A DNA stretch of 64,000 nucleotides from Postechiella sp039985655 (lineage in GTDB: Bacteria > Bacteroidota > Bacteroidia > Flavobacteriales > Flavobacteriaceae). The position numbers and the translations under genes are program-made. Below, one piece after another: positions 17,959 to 25,255 of the stretch. The stretch lies in the NCBI GenBank assembly GCA_039985655.1, contig JBDWSF010000035.1:107845-171844 (forward strand). The letters run 5' to 3'. The number at the start of each line of letters is the position of its first letter. Within the stretch, counting starts at the first letter, position 1. The notes beneath the pieces are model-generated. The model did no database searches and was not told where the DNA came from. It saw only the letters and a list, made by a program, of their open reading frames with translations.

Positions 17959-18222
17959 TTAATACAATGAAATGTCGTTTTGATTTGCAATTTCCTGATC
18001 TATTTCTTTAGTAATAGATGCTAATAATCCAAAATGATTAACAATTTTCAAAACCGTATCGAGCGTGGCATTTTTACCGCTCTCAAATTTCTGAATAGTA
18101 TATCTAGACAAACCTAAAGCTTCGCCAAGATCTTCTTGAGACATATTGTAGTTTTGCCTTTTCTTTTTACAAAGCTCGCCTAACTTTAATTTCACGTCTT
18201 TGATAGTAATAGGGTCAATCAT
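17959..18222 (-). CDS. hipB: HipB-like XRE-family antitoxin
   Basis: The 87-residue protein is a small helix-turn-helix repressor: LGELCKKKRQNYNMSQEDLG then EALGLSRYTIQKFESGKNAT is the classic XRE/Cro fold. It should neutralise HipA and repress the operon by binding the two palindromes just upstream. It is encoded first, 3 bases ahead of hipA. The ATG at 18222 is followed directly on the upstream side by the first operator, so the leader is very short or the operator overlaps the transcription start. Confidence 0.88.
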   Translation of the reverse strand: MIDPITIKDVKLKLGELCKKKRQNYNMSQEDLGEALGLSRYTIQKFESGKNATLDTVLKIVNHFGLLASITKEIDQEIANQNDISLY

Positions 18223-18225
18223 AAC

Positions 18226-18283
18226 TGTTTATTATAATACACAAATATAAATAAAATAAATAAAATGTGTATTATAATAAACA
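18226..18283 (-). promoter_or_regulatory. Paired palindromic operators of the hipBA operon
   Basis: TGTTTATTATAATACACA (18226-18243) and its exact reverse complement TGTGTATTATAATAAACA (18266-18283) lie just upstream of hipB, 40 bp centre to centre. Each is nearly palindromic by itself around TATTATAATA. Two identical sites about four helical turns apart are what dimeric HipB uses for cooperative autorepression. Confidence 0.8.
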
Positions 18284-18442
18284 AAATAAATTTTAAAAAC
18301 TAGATATTCCCGAAAACAAAAGGCTTTATACTCCGCTCACGACTAGGATGGTTACCAAATGAATTTTTATTGTATTGATGAGAGACAACTTCAAATGATG
18401 CCAAAACACATCATTTTAAATAAAAATCATGAAAACAAAGAA

Positions 18443-18464
18443 ATGTTGTACCTATGTTGTACCT
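18443..18464. repeat. Tandem direct repeat ATGTTGTACCT x2
   Basis: Two perfect 11-bp copies are head to tail 44 bp from the 3' end of tRNA-Leu, and a third copy is at 8158-8168 beside the integrase remnant. The position next to a tRNA gene suggests recombinase-binding arm sites of a lost integrative element. The rest of the gap 18284-18442 shows no gene. Confidence 0.5.
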
Positions 18465-18472
18465 GAAACAAA

Positions 18473-18504
18473 AAAGCCTTTACAAGAAATCTTGTAAAGG
18501 CTTT
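18473..18504 (-). terminator. Terminator of the tRNA-Gly/tRNA-Leu unit
   Basis: A perfect 15-bp stem (AAAGCCTTTACAAGA with TCTTGTAAAGGCTTT) with a two-base central gap is followed on the minus strand by a T run. It lies just beyond the 3' end of tRNA-Leu. Confidence 0.9.
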
Positions 18505-18507
18505 AGT

Positions 18508-18590
18508 ACTGAAGACGGGACTTGAACCCGTACGTCCTAATGGACATTGGATTTTAAGTCCAACGTGTCTACCAATTCCACCACTTCAGC
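18508..18590 (-). tRNA. tRNA-Leu (TAA anticodon)
   Basis: The minus strand folds as a class II tRNA: acceptor GCTGAAG with CTTCAGT, D arm with GGTAGACAC, anticodon loop CTTAAAA giving TAA, a long variable arm, and T arm GGGTTCAAGTCCC. CCA is not encoded. It is probably co-transcribed with tRNA-Gly just upstream. Confidence 0.95.
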
Positions 18591-18617
18591 ATTGGTATAT
18601 TTTTAAGAAAGTTTCAG

Positions 18618-18689
18618 AGCGAAAGACGGGATTTGAACCCGCGACCCCCACCTTGGCAAGGTGATGCTCTACCCCTGAGCTACTTTCGC
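18618..18689 (-). tRNA. tRNA-Gly (GCC anticodon)
   Basis: The minus strand gives acceptor GCGAAAG with CTTTCGC, D arm AGCTCAGGGGTAGAGC, an anticodon loop with GCC, and T arm GCGGGTTCAAATCCCGT. The 72-nt length is typical. It lies 27 bp upstream of tRNA-Leu on the same strand. Confidence 0.96.
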
Positions 18690-18787
18690 AGTCTTTATAT
18701 GAACAAACAACCTCTCGATTGCGGATGCAAATTTAAAACTTTTCTTCTAAAACCAAAGCCTTTTTAGAAAAATAATAAATTTATTTT

Positions 18788-21400
18788 TTAAGAGCGTTTT
18801 TTCTTGACTAACATACGCTTAATTTCGTTTAATTTCATGAGCGCTTCAACAGGTGTAAGTGTATCAATATCAATATGTAATATCTCTTCTTTTATGTTTT
18901 CTAGTAATGGATCGTCTAAATTAAAAAAGCTTAACTGCATTTCGTCTTTTATCGATTTCACCTTATCGGTAAGCTCTTCACTAGAATGCGACTTCTCTAA
19001 TTTCTTCAAAATCTGGTTTGCACGATGCAAAACTTGCTGTGGCATTCCTGCCATTTTCGCAACATGAATTCCAAAACTATGCTCGCTACCACCTTCAACT
19101 AATTTTCTCAAGAAAAGCACATTGTCTTTTAACTCCTTTACCGAAACATTAAAGTTTTTAATACGATCAAAAGTTTCGGTCATTTCATTAAGCTCATGAT
19201 AATGCGTTGCAAATAACGTTTTGGGTTTTGCAGGATGCTCGTGTAAATATTCGCTAATGGCCCAAGCAATGGAAATACCATCATAAGTACTTGTACCGCG
19301 ACCAATTTCATCAAGTAATACCAAGCTTCTATCCGAAATGTTATTCAAAATAGATGCCGTTTCATTCATTTCTACCATAAAGGTCGATTCGCCCATAGAA
19401 ATATTATCACTTGCACCTACTCGTGTAAATATTTTATCTACCAAGCCAATTCTTGCTTTTTTTGCAGGAACAAAACTCCCTATTTGAGCCAATAATACGA
19501 TTAAAGCGGTTTGACGTAAAATAGCCGACTTACCAGACATATTAGGTCCTGTAATCATAATAATTTGCTGAGTCGCTCTATCTAAAAACACATTATTAGC
19601 AATATAAGCTTCGCCAATAGCTAATTGTTTTTCAATAACAGGATGGCGACCATCTTTGATATCCAAATCAAACGAATCATCTAAAATAGGGTAGACGTAA
19701 CTGTTGTCTTTTGCTAATTGTGCAAAGCCACACAAGCAATCTAACTGCCCAATTAAATACGCATTTTGCTGTACCGCTTTTATATATTGGTTTAACCACC
19801 CCACTAAATCGGCAAATAATTTTTGCTCTATGGTTTGAATTCTATCTTCAGCACCTAAAATTTTAGCCTCGTATTCTTTAAGCTCTTCAGTAATGTAACG
19901 CTCTGCATTTACTAAAGTTTGCTTTCGTATCCATTCTTCGGGTACTTTATCTTTATGCGTATTTCGCACTTCAATGTAATATCCAAAGACGTTGTTTGAT
20001 GCTATTTTAAGCGATGTAATTCCAGTACGTTCACTTTCACGTGCTAACATACCATCAAGATAATCTTTACCAGATTTCGAAAGCCCTCGTAATTCGTCCA
20101 ATTCCTCTGAAAACCCAGTAGCAATACTATTCCCTTTCAGTATATTTACAGGTGCATCGTCATTTAAAGTTTCTTTAATCTTGGCCCGAAGCACCTCACA
20201 ACCCTGTAATGTGTCGCCTATAATTTTAAGCGATTCGTTATCACAATCCGAAGCCAATCCTTTTATAGGGACAATAGCTTCCAAAGAGTTTTTAAGCTGA
20301 ATAACCTCCCGCGGATTCACTTTTGCAGTGGCTACTTTAGATATTAACCGTTCTAAATCGCCAATGCCTTTTATATGATTTTGAATCTCCTGATGTGTTG
20401 TACTATTACTCGTTAAAAAATCGACAACCTCATGACGTTGCTTAATTTTTTCAACATTTTTTAAGGGCAATGCCAACCAACGTTTTAATAAGCGTCCGCC
20501 CATAGGCGAAATGGTTTTATCAATAACATTTAAAAGCGTTACCGCATTATTATTTGTAGAATTGTAAAGTTCTAAATTTCTTATGGTGAATTTATCCATC
20601 CACACATAATCATCCTCAGCAATTCTAGAAATAGCTGTAATATGTTGTAATTTGTTATGCTGTGTTTCACCTAAATAATGAAGTATCGAACCTGAAGCTA
20701 TAATGCCTTCGTGCAAATCTTCAATACCAAAACCTTTTAAGGTTTTCGTATTAAAATGTTTTGTAAGTGTTTCGTAAGTGTAATCGGTTTGGTACACCCA
20801 ATCTTCTAAATAGAAGGTGTGGAAATCGTCACCAAAAGTTTCATTAAAAAGTGTGCGTTTTTGTTTAGATACTAAAACTTCACTTGGACTAAAGTTTTGA
20901 AGTAACTTATCAATATATTCAGCATTTCCTTGAGACGTTAAAAACTCACCCGTAGAAATATCTAAAAACGAAATTCCAATATATTTTTTCTCAAAGTACA
21001 CCGAACATAAAAAGTTATTCGATTTCGAAACTAAAACTTCATCGTTAAGCGCAACACCAGGTGTAACCAATTCGGTAACACCACGTTTTACAATGTTTTT
21101 GGTTTGCTTGGGGTCTTCCAACTGGTCGCAAATAGCAACACGTTCCCCTGCTTTTACGAGCTTAGGTAAATAGGTGTTTAACGAATGATGCGGAAACCCA
21201 GCCAATTCAATCTCACTCTCGCTACCGGCACCACGTTTGGTTAAGATAATACCCAAAATACCAGCGGTTTTAACGGCATCGCTTCCAAAGGTTTCGTAAA
21301 AATCGCCAACGCGAAACAATAATAAAGCATCAGGATACTTCGCCTTAATCGCGTTATATTGTTTCATTAACGGGGTTACTTTCTTTTCTTTTTTCGCCAT
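18788..21400 (-). CDS. mutS: DNA mismatch repair protein MutS
   Basis: MutS recognises base mismatches and small loops and starts repair with MutL. The 870-residue protein shows the mismatch wedge RVGDFYETF near the N-terminus, the connector and lever domains, and the ABC ATPase with Walker A GPNMSGKS, Walker B LLDEIGRGTSTYDG and the ATHYHEL switch. The start at 21400 (MAKKEKKVTPLMKQY) is the usual N-terminus; an ATG five codons upstream adds an unusual MKNKY. The C-terminus keeps the dimerisation and helix-turn-helix region. Confidence 0.96.
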   Translation of the reverse strand: MAKKEKKVTPLMKQYNAIKAKYPDALLLFRVGDFYETFGSDAVKTAGILGIILTKRGAGSESEIELAGFPHHSLNTYLPKLVKAGERVAICDQLEDPKQTKNIVKRGVTELVTPGVALNDEVLVSKSNNFLCSVYFEKKYIGISFLDISTGEFLTSQGNAEYIDKLLQNFSPSEVLVSKQKRTLFNETFGDDFHTFYLEDWVYQTDYTYETLTKHFNTKTLKGFGIEDLHEGIIASGSILHYLGETQHNKLQHITAISRIAEDDYVWMDKFTIRNLELYNSTNNNAVTLLNVIDKTISPMGGRLLKRWLALPLKNVEKIKQRHEVVDFLTSNSTTHQEIQNHIKGIGDLERLISKVATAKVNPREVIQLKNSLEAIVPIKGLASDCDNESLKIIGDTLQGCEVLRAKIKETLNDDAPVNILKGNSIATGFSEELDELRGLSKSGKDYLDGMLARESERTGITSLKIASNNVFGYYIEVRNTHKDKVPEEWIRKQTLVNAERYITEELKEYEAKILGAEDRIQTIEQKLFADLVGWLNQYIKAVQQNAYLIGQLDCLCGFAQLAKDNSYVYPILDDSFDLDIKDGRHPVIEKQLAIGEAYIANNVFLDRATQQIIMITGPNMSGKSAILRQTALIVLLAQIGSFVPAKKARIGLVDKIFTRVGASDNISMGESTFMVEMNETASILNNISDRSLVLLDEIGRGTSTYDGISIAWAISEYLHEHPAKPKTLFATHYHELNEMTETFDRIKNFNVSVKELKDNVLFLRKLVEGGSEHSFGIHVAKMAGMPQQVLHRANQILKKLEKSHSSEELTDKVKSIKDEMQLSFFNLDDPLLENIKEEILHIDIDTLTPVEALMKLNEIKRMLVKKKRS

Positions 21401-21617
21401 GTATTTGTTTTTCATTCCTGCAAAGACAGAAATCTATCAATAAGTTTTCGTTATTTTGCAACCATCAGTAAGGGTTGCTAATGTAGTATTATTTTAATTT
21501 TTTTAGAAATCGAAATAGCAGAAGTTATTTACAATTACGCCTAGATTTTAACAAAATTGGAAGATTAGCCGACCGTAAACAGCAACAAGATTAAAATAAC
21601 ACAAAAATCAATTTATT

Positions 21618-22130
21618 ATGCCAGTAATAGTATCAGTACGAGGAAAAACACCTCAAATAGCAGACGATTGTTTTGTTGCCGAAAACGCTACCATTGTTGG
21701 CGATGTATCTATGGGAAGCCAATGTAGTATTTGGTTTAGCGCCGTTGTTCGTGGAGATGTTAACTATATAAAAATGGGGAATAAAGTCAATATTCAAGAC
21801 GGAGCAGTTATACATGGCACCTACAAAACAGCACCCACAACTATAGGAAATAATGTGTCTATTGGACACAACGCTTTAATACACGGTTGTACCATTCAAG
21901 ACAATGTTTTGGTAGGCATGGGAAGCATTATTATGGATGGTTGCGTGGTAGAAAGCAACTGTATTATTGCTGCCGGAGCCGTTGTTACTAAAAATACTAT
22001 TGTAGAATCTGGCAGTATTTACGCAGGAGTTCCTGCCAAAAAAGTAAAAGATATTAGTCAAGAATTAATTTCGGGTGAGATTAATAGAATTGCCGATAAT
22101 TATATAGAATACTCCAGTTGGTTTAAGTAA
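21618..22130 (+). CDS. Gamma-carbonic-anhydrase-family hexapeptide-repeat protein
   Basis: The 170-residue protein is a left-handed beta-helix built from hexapeptide repeats ([LIV]-G-x4 pattern), like the YrdA/CaiE group. It has GAVIHGTY and GHNALIHGC, whose histidines are in the position of the zinc ligands of gamma-carbonic anhydrases. It likely forms a trimer with metal at the interfaces. Many such bacterial proteins have no proven anhydrase activity, so the substrate is open. It is divergent from mutS with a 217-bp gap and is followed by a structured intergenic repeat. Confidence 0.85.
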   Translation: MPVIVSVRGKTPQIADDCFVAENATIVGDVSMGSQCSIWFSAVVRGDVNYIKMGNKVNIQDGAVIHGTYKTAPTTIGNNVSIGHNALIHGCTIQDNVLVGMGSIIMDGCVVESNCIIAAGAVVTKNTIVESGSIYAGVPAKKVKDISQELISGEINRIADNYIEYSSWFK

Positions 22131-22135
22131 TATTT

Positions 22136-22238
22136 GGGCGTTACCCGAAAAGGGTCGGGCTTTCGGTAGTCGCTTTTTTGTGTTGCATATGTGCAACAAC
22201 ACAAAAAGAGCTTCGACAAATACCTCAATCCCTAACGC
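22136..22238. repeat. 103-bp structured intergenic repeat (GGGCGTTACCC ... CCCTAACGC)
   Basis: The element starts GGGCGTTACCC right after the stop codon at 22130 and ends TCAATCCCTAACGC. The ends pair (GCGTTA with TAACGC), and an inner perfect 11-bp stem TTTTTGTGTTG/CAACACAAAAA lies around 22173-22206. This form resembles a dispersed palindromic repeat found in many Flavobacteriaceae intergenic regions; that resemblance is from memory and not checked. Confidence 0.6.
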
Positions 22239-22262
22239 GTAAGAACACTTATATTCAACGTT

Positions 22263-22294
22263 ATCGTGAGGAGTAAACGACGTGGCGATCTGTC
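22263..22294. repeat. Short dispersed-repeat fragment (GTGAGGAGTAAACGACGTGG type)
   Basis: This stretch, starting ATCGTGAGGAG and ending GGCGATCTGTC, looks like the bacterial intergenic repeat often written TCATTGCGAGGA...GGCAATCTGTC. It lies between the 103-bp repeat and murI. No gene is visible from 22131 to 22400. Confidence 0.4.
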
Positions 22295-22400
22295 AAATTT
22301 TAGTTCTAAACAATCTTTTTAGTAATCAAGCTTAAAAAAAGTTGAGAATATCAACAGTTATCCAAACGGCATCAATCGTTAACGCAATACGTAAATTCCA

Positions 22401-23180
22401 TTAAAAATTTAGAAAATTAATATCAACATTACCACCTAATAGTGTTTCTATAATCTCTGGTTTTCCATTGGTGTAAAATTGAAACGATGGATTTAGAACT
22501 TCAGTATTAAGTAAATCGTTTTGCTTTAAAATAGCTTTAGTTTGCCGAGCAACGGCTTCACCAGAATCTATTATATTAACCGATTTAGGAAGCATTTTAG
22601 ATAACATAGGGATTAAATAGGGATAATGGGTGCAACCCAATACTAAGTGGTCTATATTCGCTTCAATCATCGGTTGTAAAAAAGTCTTTAATAAAACTTT
22701 CATTTCTTCCGAATTTAAGGCGCCATCTTCAATAAGTGGAACAATACCTTCTCCAACTTGTTCAATCACTTTTACATGACTTGCAAACTCACCCGATGTT
22801 TTAGAAAACAGCGCACTACTTAAAGTACCTTTTGTTGCTAAAATTCCAATAGCATTCGTTTTAGTTTGTAAAGCTGCTGGCTTTATTGCAGGCTCTATGC
22901 CAATAAACGGCACATTATAATTAGCTCTAAGGTATTTAATAGAATTGGTTGTTGCTGTATTGCAAGCCACCACAATAAGTTTGCAGCCTTTACTTAATAA
23001 ATACTCTGTATTTTTAATACTTAATTTGGTTATAGCATCTTCTCCTTTAGGTCCATAAGGGGCATTAATACTATCGGCTAAATAAATAGTGTCTTCGTTA
23101 GGTAAAAGCGTGTTAATAGCTTTCCAAATGGAAGTCCCTCCAACACCAGAATCAAAAATACCAATAGGTTGTTTACTCAT
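22401..23180 (-). CDS. murI: Glutamate racemase
   Basis: MurI makes D-glutamate for peptidoglycan from L-glutamate without a cofactor. The 259-residue protein has IGIFDSGVGGTS at the N-terminus and the two catalytic cysteines in VACNTATTNS (C73) and LGCTHYPYL (C183). It is the last gene of the envelope gene row (bamA, ompH, ompH, murI) on the minus strand, but two terminator-like hairpins at 23222-23261 and 23481-23509 separate it from ompH, so it probably has its own promoter. Confidence 0.95.
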   Translation of the reverse strand: MSKQPIGIFDSGVGGTSIWKAINTLLPNEDTIYLADSINAPYGPKGEDAITKLSIKNTEYLLSKGCKLIVVACNTATTNSIKYLRANYNVPFIGIEPAIKPAALQTKTNAIGILATKGTLSSALFSKTSGEFASHVKVIEQVGEGIVPLIEDGALNSEEMKVLLKTFLQPMIEANIDHLVLGCTHYPYLIPMLSKMLPKSVNIIDSGEAVARQTKAILKQNDLLNTEVLNPSFQFYTNGKPEIIETLLGGNVDINFLNF

Positions 23181-23221
23181 AAGTTTTTAGTTCGTATAAA
23201 ATTATTGAATTTTATTTAGAT

Positions 23222-23261
23222 AAATGATCAGATCCTGATTTTCATCAGGATCTGATCATTT
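23222..23261. terminator. Perfect 17-bp hairpin between ompH and murI
   Basis: AAATGATCAGATCCTGA (23222-23238) and its exact reverse complement (23245-23261) flank a six-base loop TTTTCA. It lies 41 bp upstream of the murI start. The flanks have only short T/A runs, so it may be a terminator or a palindromic binding site. Confidence 0.5.
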
Positions 23262-23324
23262 TAACCTGAGTTAGACATAAGAACAAGTCTTTCTTTAGTA
23301 TAAAAGCCAATACTGTAAAGTGTT

Positions 23325-23398
23325 TGTCTCCTTGAGTGCAGTCGAAAGGTTTTGAAATCGATAACTTAATATAGGTTTCGACTGCGCTCAACCTGACA
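23325..23398. repeat. Intergenic palindromic repeat TTGAGTGCAGTCGAAA / TTTCGACTGCGCTCAA
   Basis: The two 16-base arms (23332-23347 and 23376-23391) match at 15 positions as an inverted repeat, bounded by TGTCTCC and CCTGACA. This is the form of a dispersed flavobacterial repeat. It produces a spurious 60-codon frame on the minus strand. With the hairpins at 23222 and 23487 and the CTGAGTTAGACATAAGA copy at 23266, it fills the 355-base gap between murI and ompH. Confidence 0.6.
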
Positions 23399-23480
23399 CA
23401 GATCACAAATTTCCAATTTTTAAACACATGTAGTCACCCTTAAGCCGAATTCACGTTTTTAATAATAAAAGTTTTACTAA

Positions 23481-23509
23481 ATAAAAAAGCTGCCTTAAAA
23501 AGACAGCTT
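23481..23509 (-). terminator. Terminator after the ompH gene pair
   Basis: On the minus strand a 10-bp stem (AAGCTGTCTT with AAGGCAGCTT, one wobble) closes a three-base loop and is followed by six T residues. It lies 27 bases past the stop codon of the 168-aa OmpH gene. Confidence 0.85.
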
Positions 23510-23535
23510 AGATAAATTTTATTTAAAGTAAAGTT

Positions 23536-24042
23536 TTAGATGCCTAATTCTTTCTTTACATCATCAAGTAAGTTTTTACCATCAGCTAAGATTGTTACAC
23601 CTTGAGCAGAATCTAAAACATAATCAAAACCTTGTGCTCTAGACACTTTTAAAATGGCTGTTTTAGCTTTTTCAGTAATTGGCTTTAATAAGTCCATTTC
23701 TTTCTTTTGCATGTCTTGTTGCGCTTGTCCTTGAAATTCACGGATACTTTGCTCCATACCTTGTACTTCTTGAGCTCTTTTTGCGTTTTCTTCTTGAGTT
23801 TTTGTCCCAGCTTCTGCATCATATTGCTTCACTTTAGTTTGAAACTCTGTACCCAATTCCTGTAACTCCGTTTGGTACGTTTTAGTTAAAGCTTCAAGTT
23901 CAGCTCTAGCAGCAGTCATTTCTGGCATCGCTTGAATTAATTCTTGTGTGTTTATATGTGCAACTTTGCTTTGTGCTTGTGAAAAACTAACGGTTCCAAT
24001 ACATAATGCAGTTGCTAATAAAAAAGTTCTAAATTGTTTCAT
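23536..24042 (-). CDS. OmpH/Skp-family periplasmic chaperone
   Basis: Skp-like proteins hold unfolded outer-membrane proteins in the periplasm on their way to BamA. The 168-residue protein has a signal peptide (MKQFRTFLLATALCIGTVSF, cleavage near SQAQ) and a long coiled-coil middle (about 45-120), the tentacle-like part of Skp, followed by the C-terminal beta element DYVLDSAQGVTILAD. It lies 43 bp downstream of a larger OmpH paralogue, and both follow bamA, the usual arrangement in Bacteroidota. Confidence 0.9.
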   Translation of the reverse strand: MKQFRTFLLATALCIGTVSFSQAQSKVAHINTQELIQAMPEMTAARAELEALTKTYQTELQELGTEFQTKVKQYDAEAGTKTQEENAKRAQEVQGMEQSIREFQGQAQQDMQKKEMDLLKPITEKAKTAILKVSRAQGFDYVLDSAQGVTILADGKNLLDDVKKELGI

Positions 24043-24085
24043 TTTTAAATAGGATTAATTGTGTTATAAATTATTAATTGTTACT

Positions 24086-25090
24086 CTATAGACTGTCTTT
24101 TACTTTTTGACGATCTTCTAAAATTTTCTGCTTCTTTTCTTCTAATTCCTTTTTGCGAGCAGCTCTTTCGGCTAATTTCTTTTGCCTGTTTTCTTCAATA
24201 AGTTGCGCTTTTGTTTTTACTTCTGCTTCAACTTCTTTTACATCTGTACTTTTACTCGTGTCTTCTGTGCTCGTTTCAACACTTGTAGTTTCAGCTTTTC
24301 TTTTGTCTAGAGCGGCTTGTTTTGCTTTAGCACGATCGTCTAATGTTTTTTGACGTTTTTCTGCGGCTGCTTTAACCTTAGCTTCACGAGCAGCAAGTTT
24401 TTCTTGTCTAGCTTTCTCAATAGCACTTTCACGTTCAATTTTCTTTTCTTCTAACGCTTTTTGACGTTCTTCTAATTCGTAATTAATTTCAGGAACTAGT
24501 TCTTCTTTTTCGGCCGCTTTACGTTCAGATTTAGATTGCGCTTGCTTTCTTTTTGATGTTCTACTAATACTTCTTAAAACTATTTCGCTTAAATCATATT
24601 GCTTTGCAGAATATAACATAACAACATCTGCAGCTTTATCAAATATAAAATCGTATTTCTTACTAGCAGCCATATCTTGTACTGCAGCAAAAATTTGATC
24701 TTGTATAGGTTGCATCAATTGTTTTTTCTGAATCATCAAATCGCCGTTTGGTCCAAACCGCTTTTGTTGATAATCTAGAATTTCGGCCTCCTCGAAAGCA
24801 ATATCTTCTTCACGCTCTTCAATTAATTCTTGAGTTAAAAGTACTTTCTCGTTACTTAAATCTTTTCGTTTTTGAGCGATAGCAGATAACTTTCCTTGAA
24901 TTTCGTTTTTCCATTTTTGAGCTTTTTCGTCCAATTGGCCCATGGCTTCTTGATATTCAGGTACATTCTCTAGAATATACTCAGTATCTATGTATCCTAA
25001 TCTTACACCTCTTTGCGCATGTAAAGAGAGCGAAAGTGTAAACACTAATGTCAGTAAAAAAAGAACGTTATTTTTCATCTGTTTAATCAT
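24086..25090 (-). CDS. OmpH/Skp-family protein with long charged C-terminal tail
   Basis: The 334-residue protein has a signal peptide ending SLSLHAQ (start at 25090, or at the second ATG at 25078, MKNNVLFLLTL). Residues about 30-185 form the OmpH core, with GYIDTEYILENVPEYQ and the YDFIFDKAADVVMLY end. From about residue 190 to the end it is a Lys/Glu/Ala/Arg-rich repetitive tail predicted as a long coiled coil (KKIERESAIEKARQEKLAAR type), absent from ordinary Skp. It is the first of two tandem ompH genes after bamA. The tail could extend reach in the periplasm or bind a partner. Confidence 0.85.
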   Translation of the reverse strand: MIKQMKNNVLFLLTLVFTLSLSLHAQRGVRLGYIDTEYILENVPEYQEAMGQLDEKAQKWKNEIQGKLSAIAQKRKDLSNEKVLLTQELIEEREEDIAFEEAEILDYQQKRFGPNGDLMIQKKQLMQPIQDQIFAAVQDMAASKKYDFIFDKAADVVMLYSAKQYDLSEIVLRSISRTSKRKQAQSKSERKAAEKEELVPEINYELEERQKALEEKKIERESAIEKARQEKLAAREAKVKAAAEKRQKTLDDRAKAKQAALDKRKAETTSVETSTEDTSKSTDVKEVEAEVKTKAQLIEENRQKKLAERAARKKELEEKKQKILEDRQKVKDSL

Positions 25091-25255
25091 TTAATAATTT
25101 ATTAGCTCTATAAATTCTTAATAAGACAGATGTCTGTTTTCTGCCTTTTCGAATAATATCTTCAAAACTAACGAATTTTAATCTTAAAAATTTCAATTCT
25201 CATGCAAAACATCATAGTGCTAATAGAAAATATCGTGCCAAAATAAATTTCATGC

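Noticed and set aside
23245..23427. A 60-codon minus-strand frame between ompH and murI
   Set aside because: It is produced by the palindromic repeat at 23325-23398 and the adjacent hairpin; no protein family is seen.
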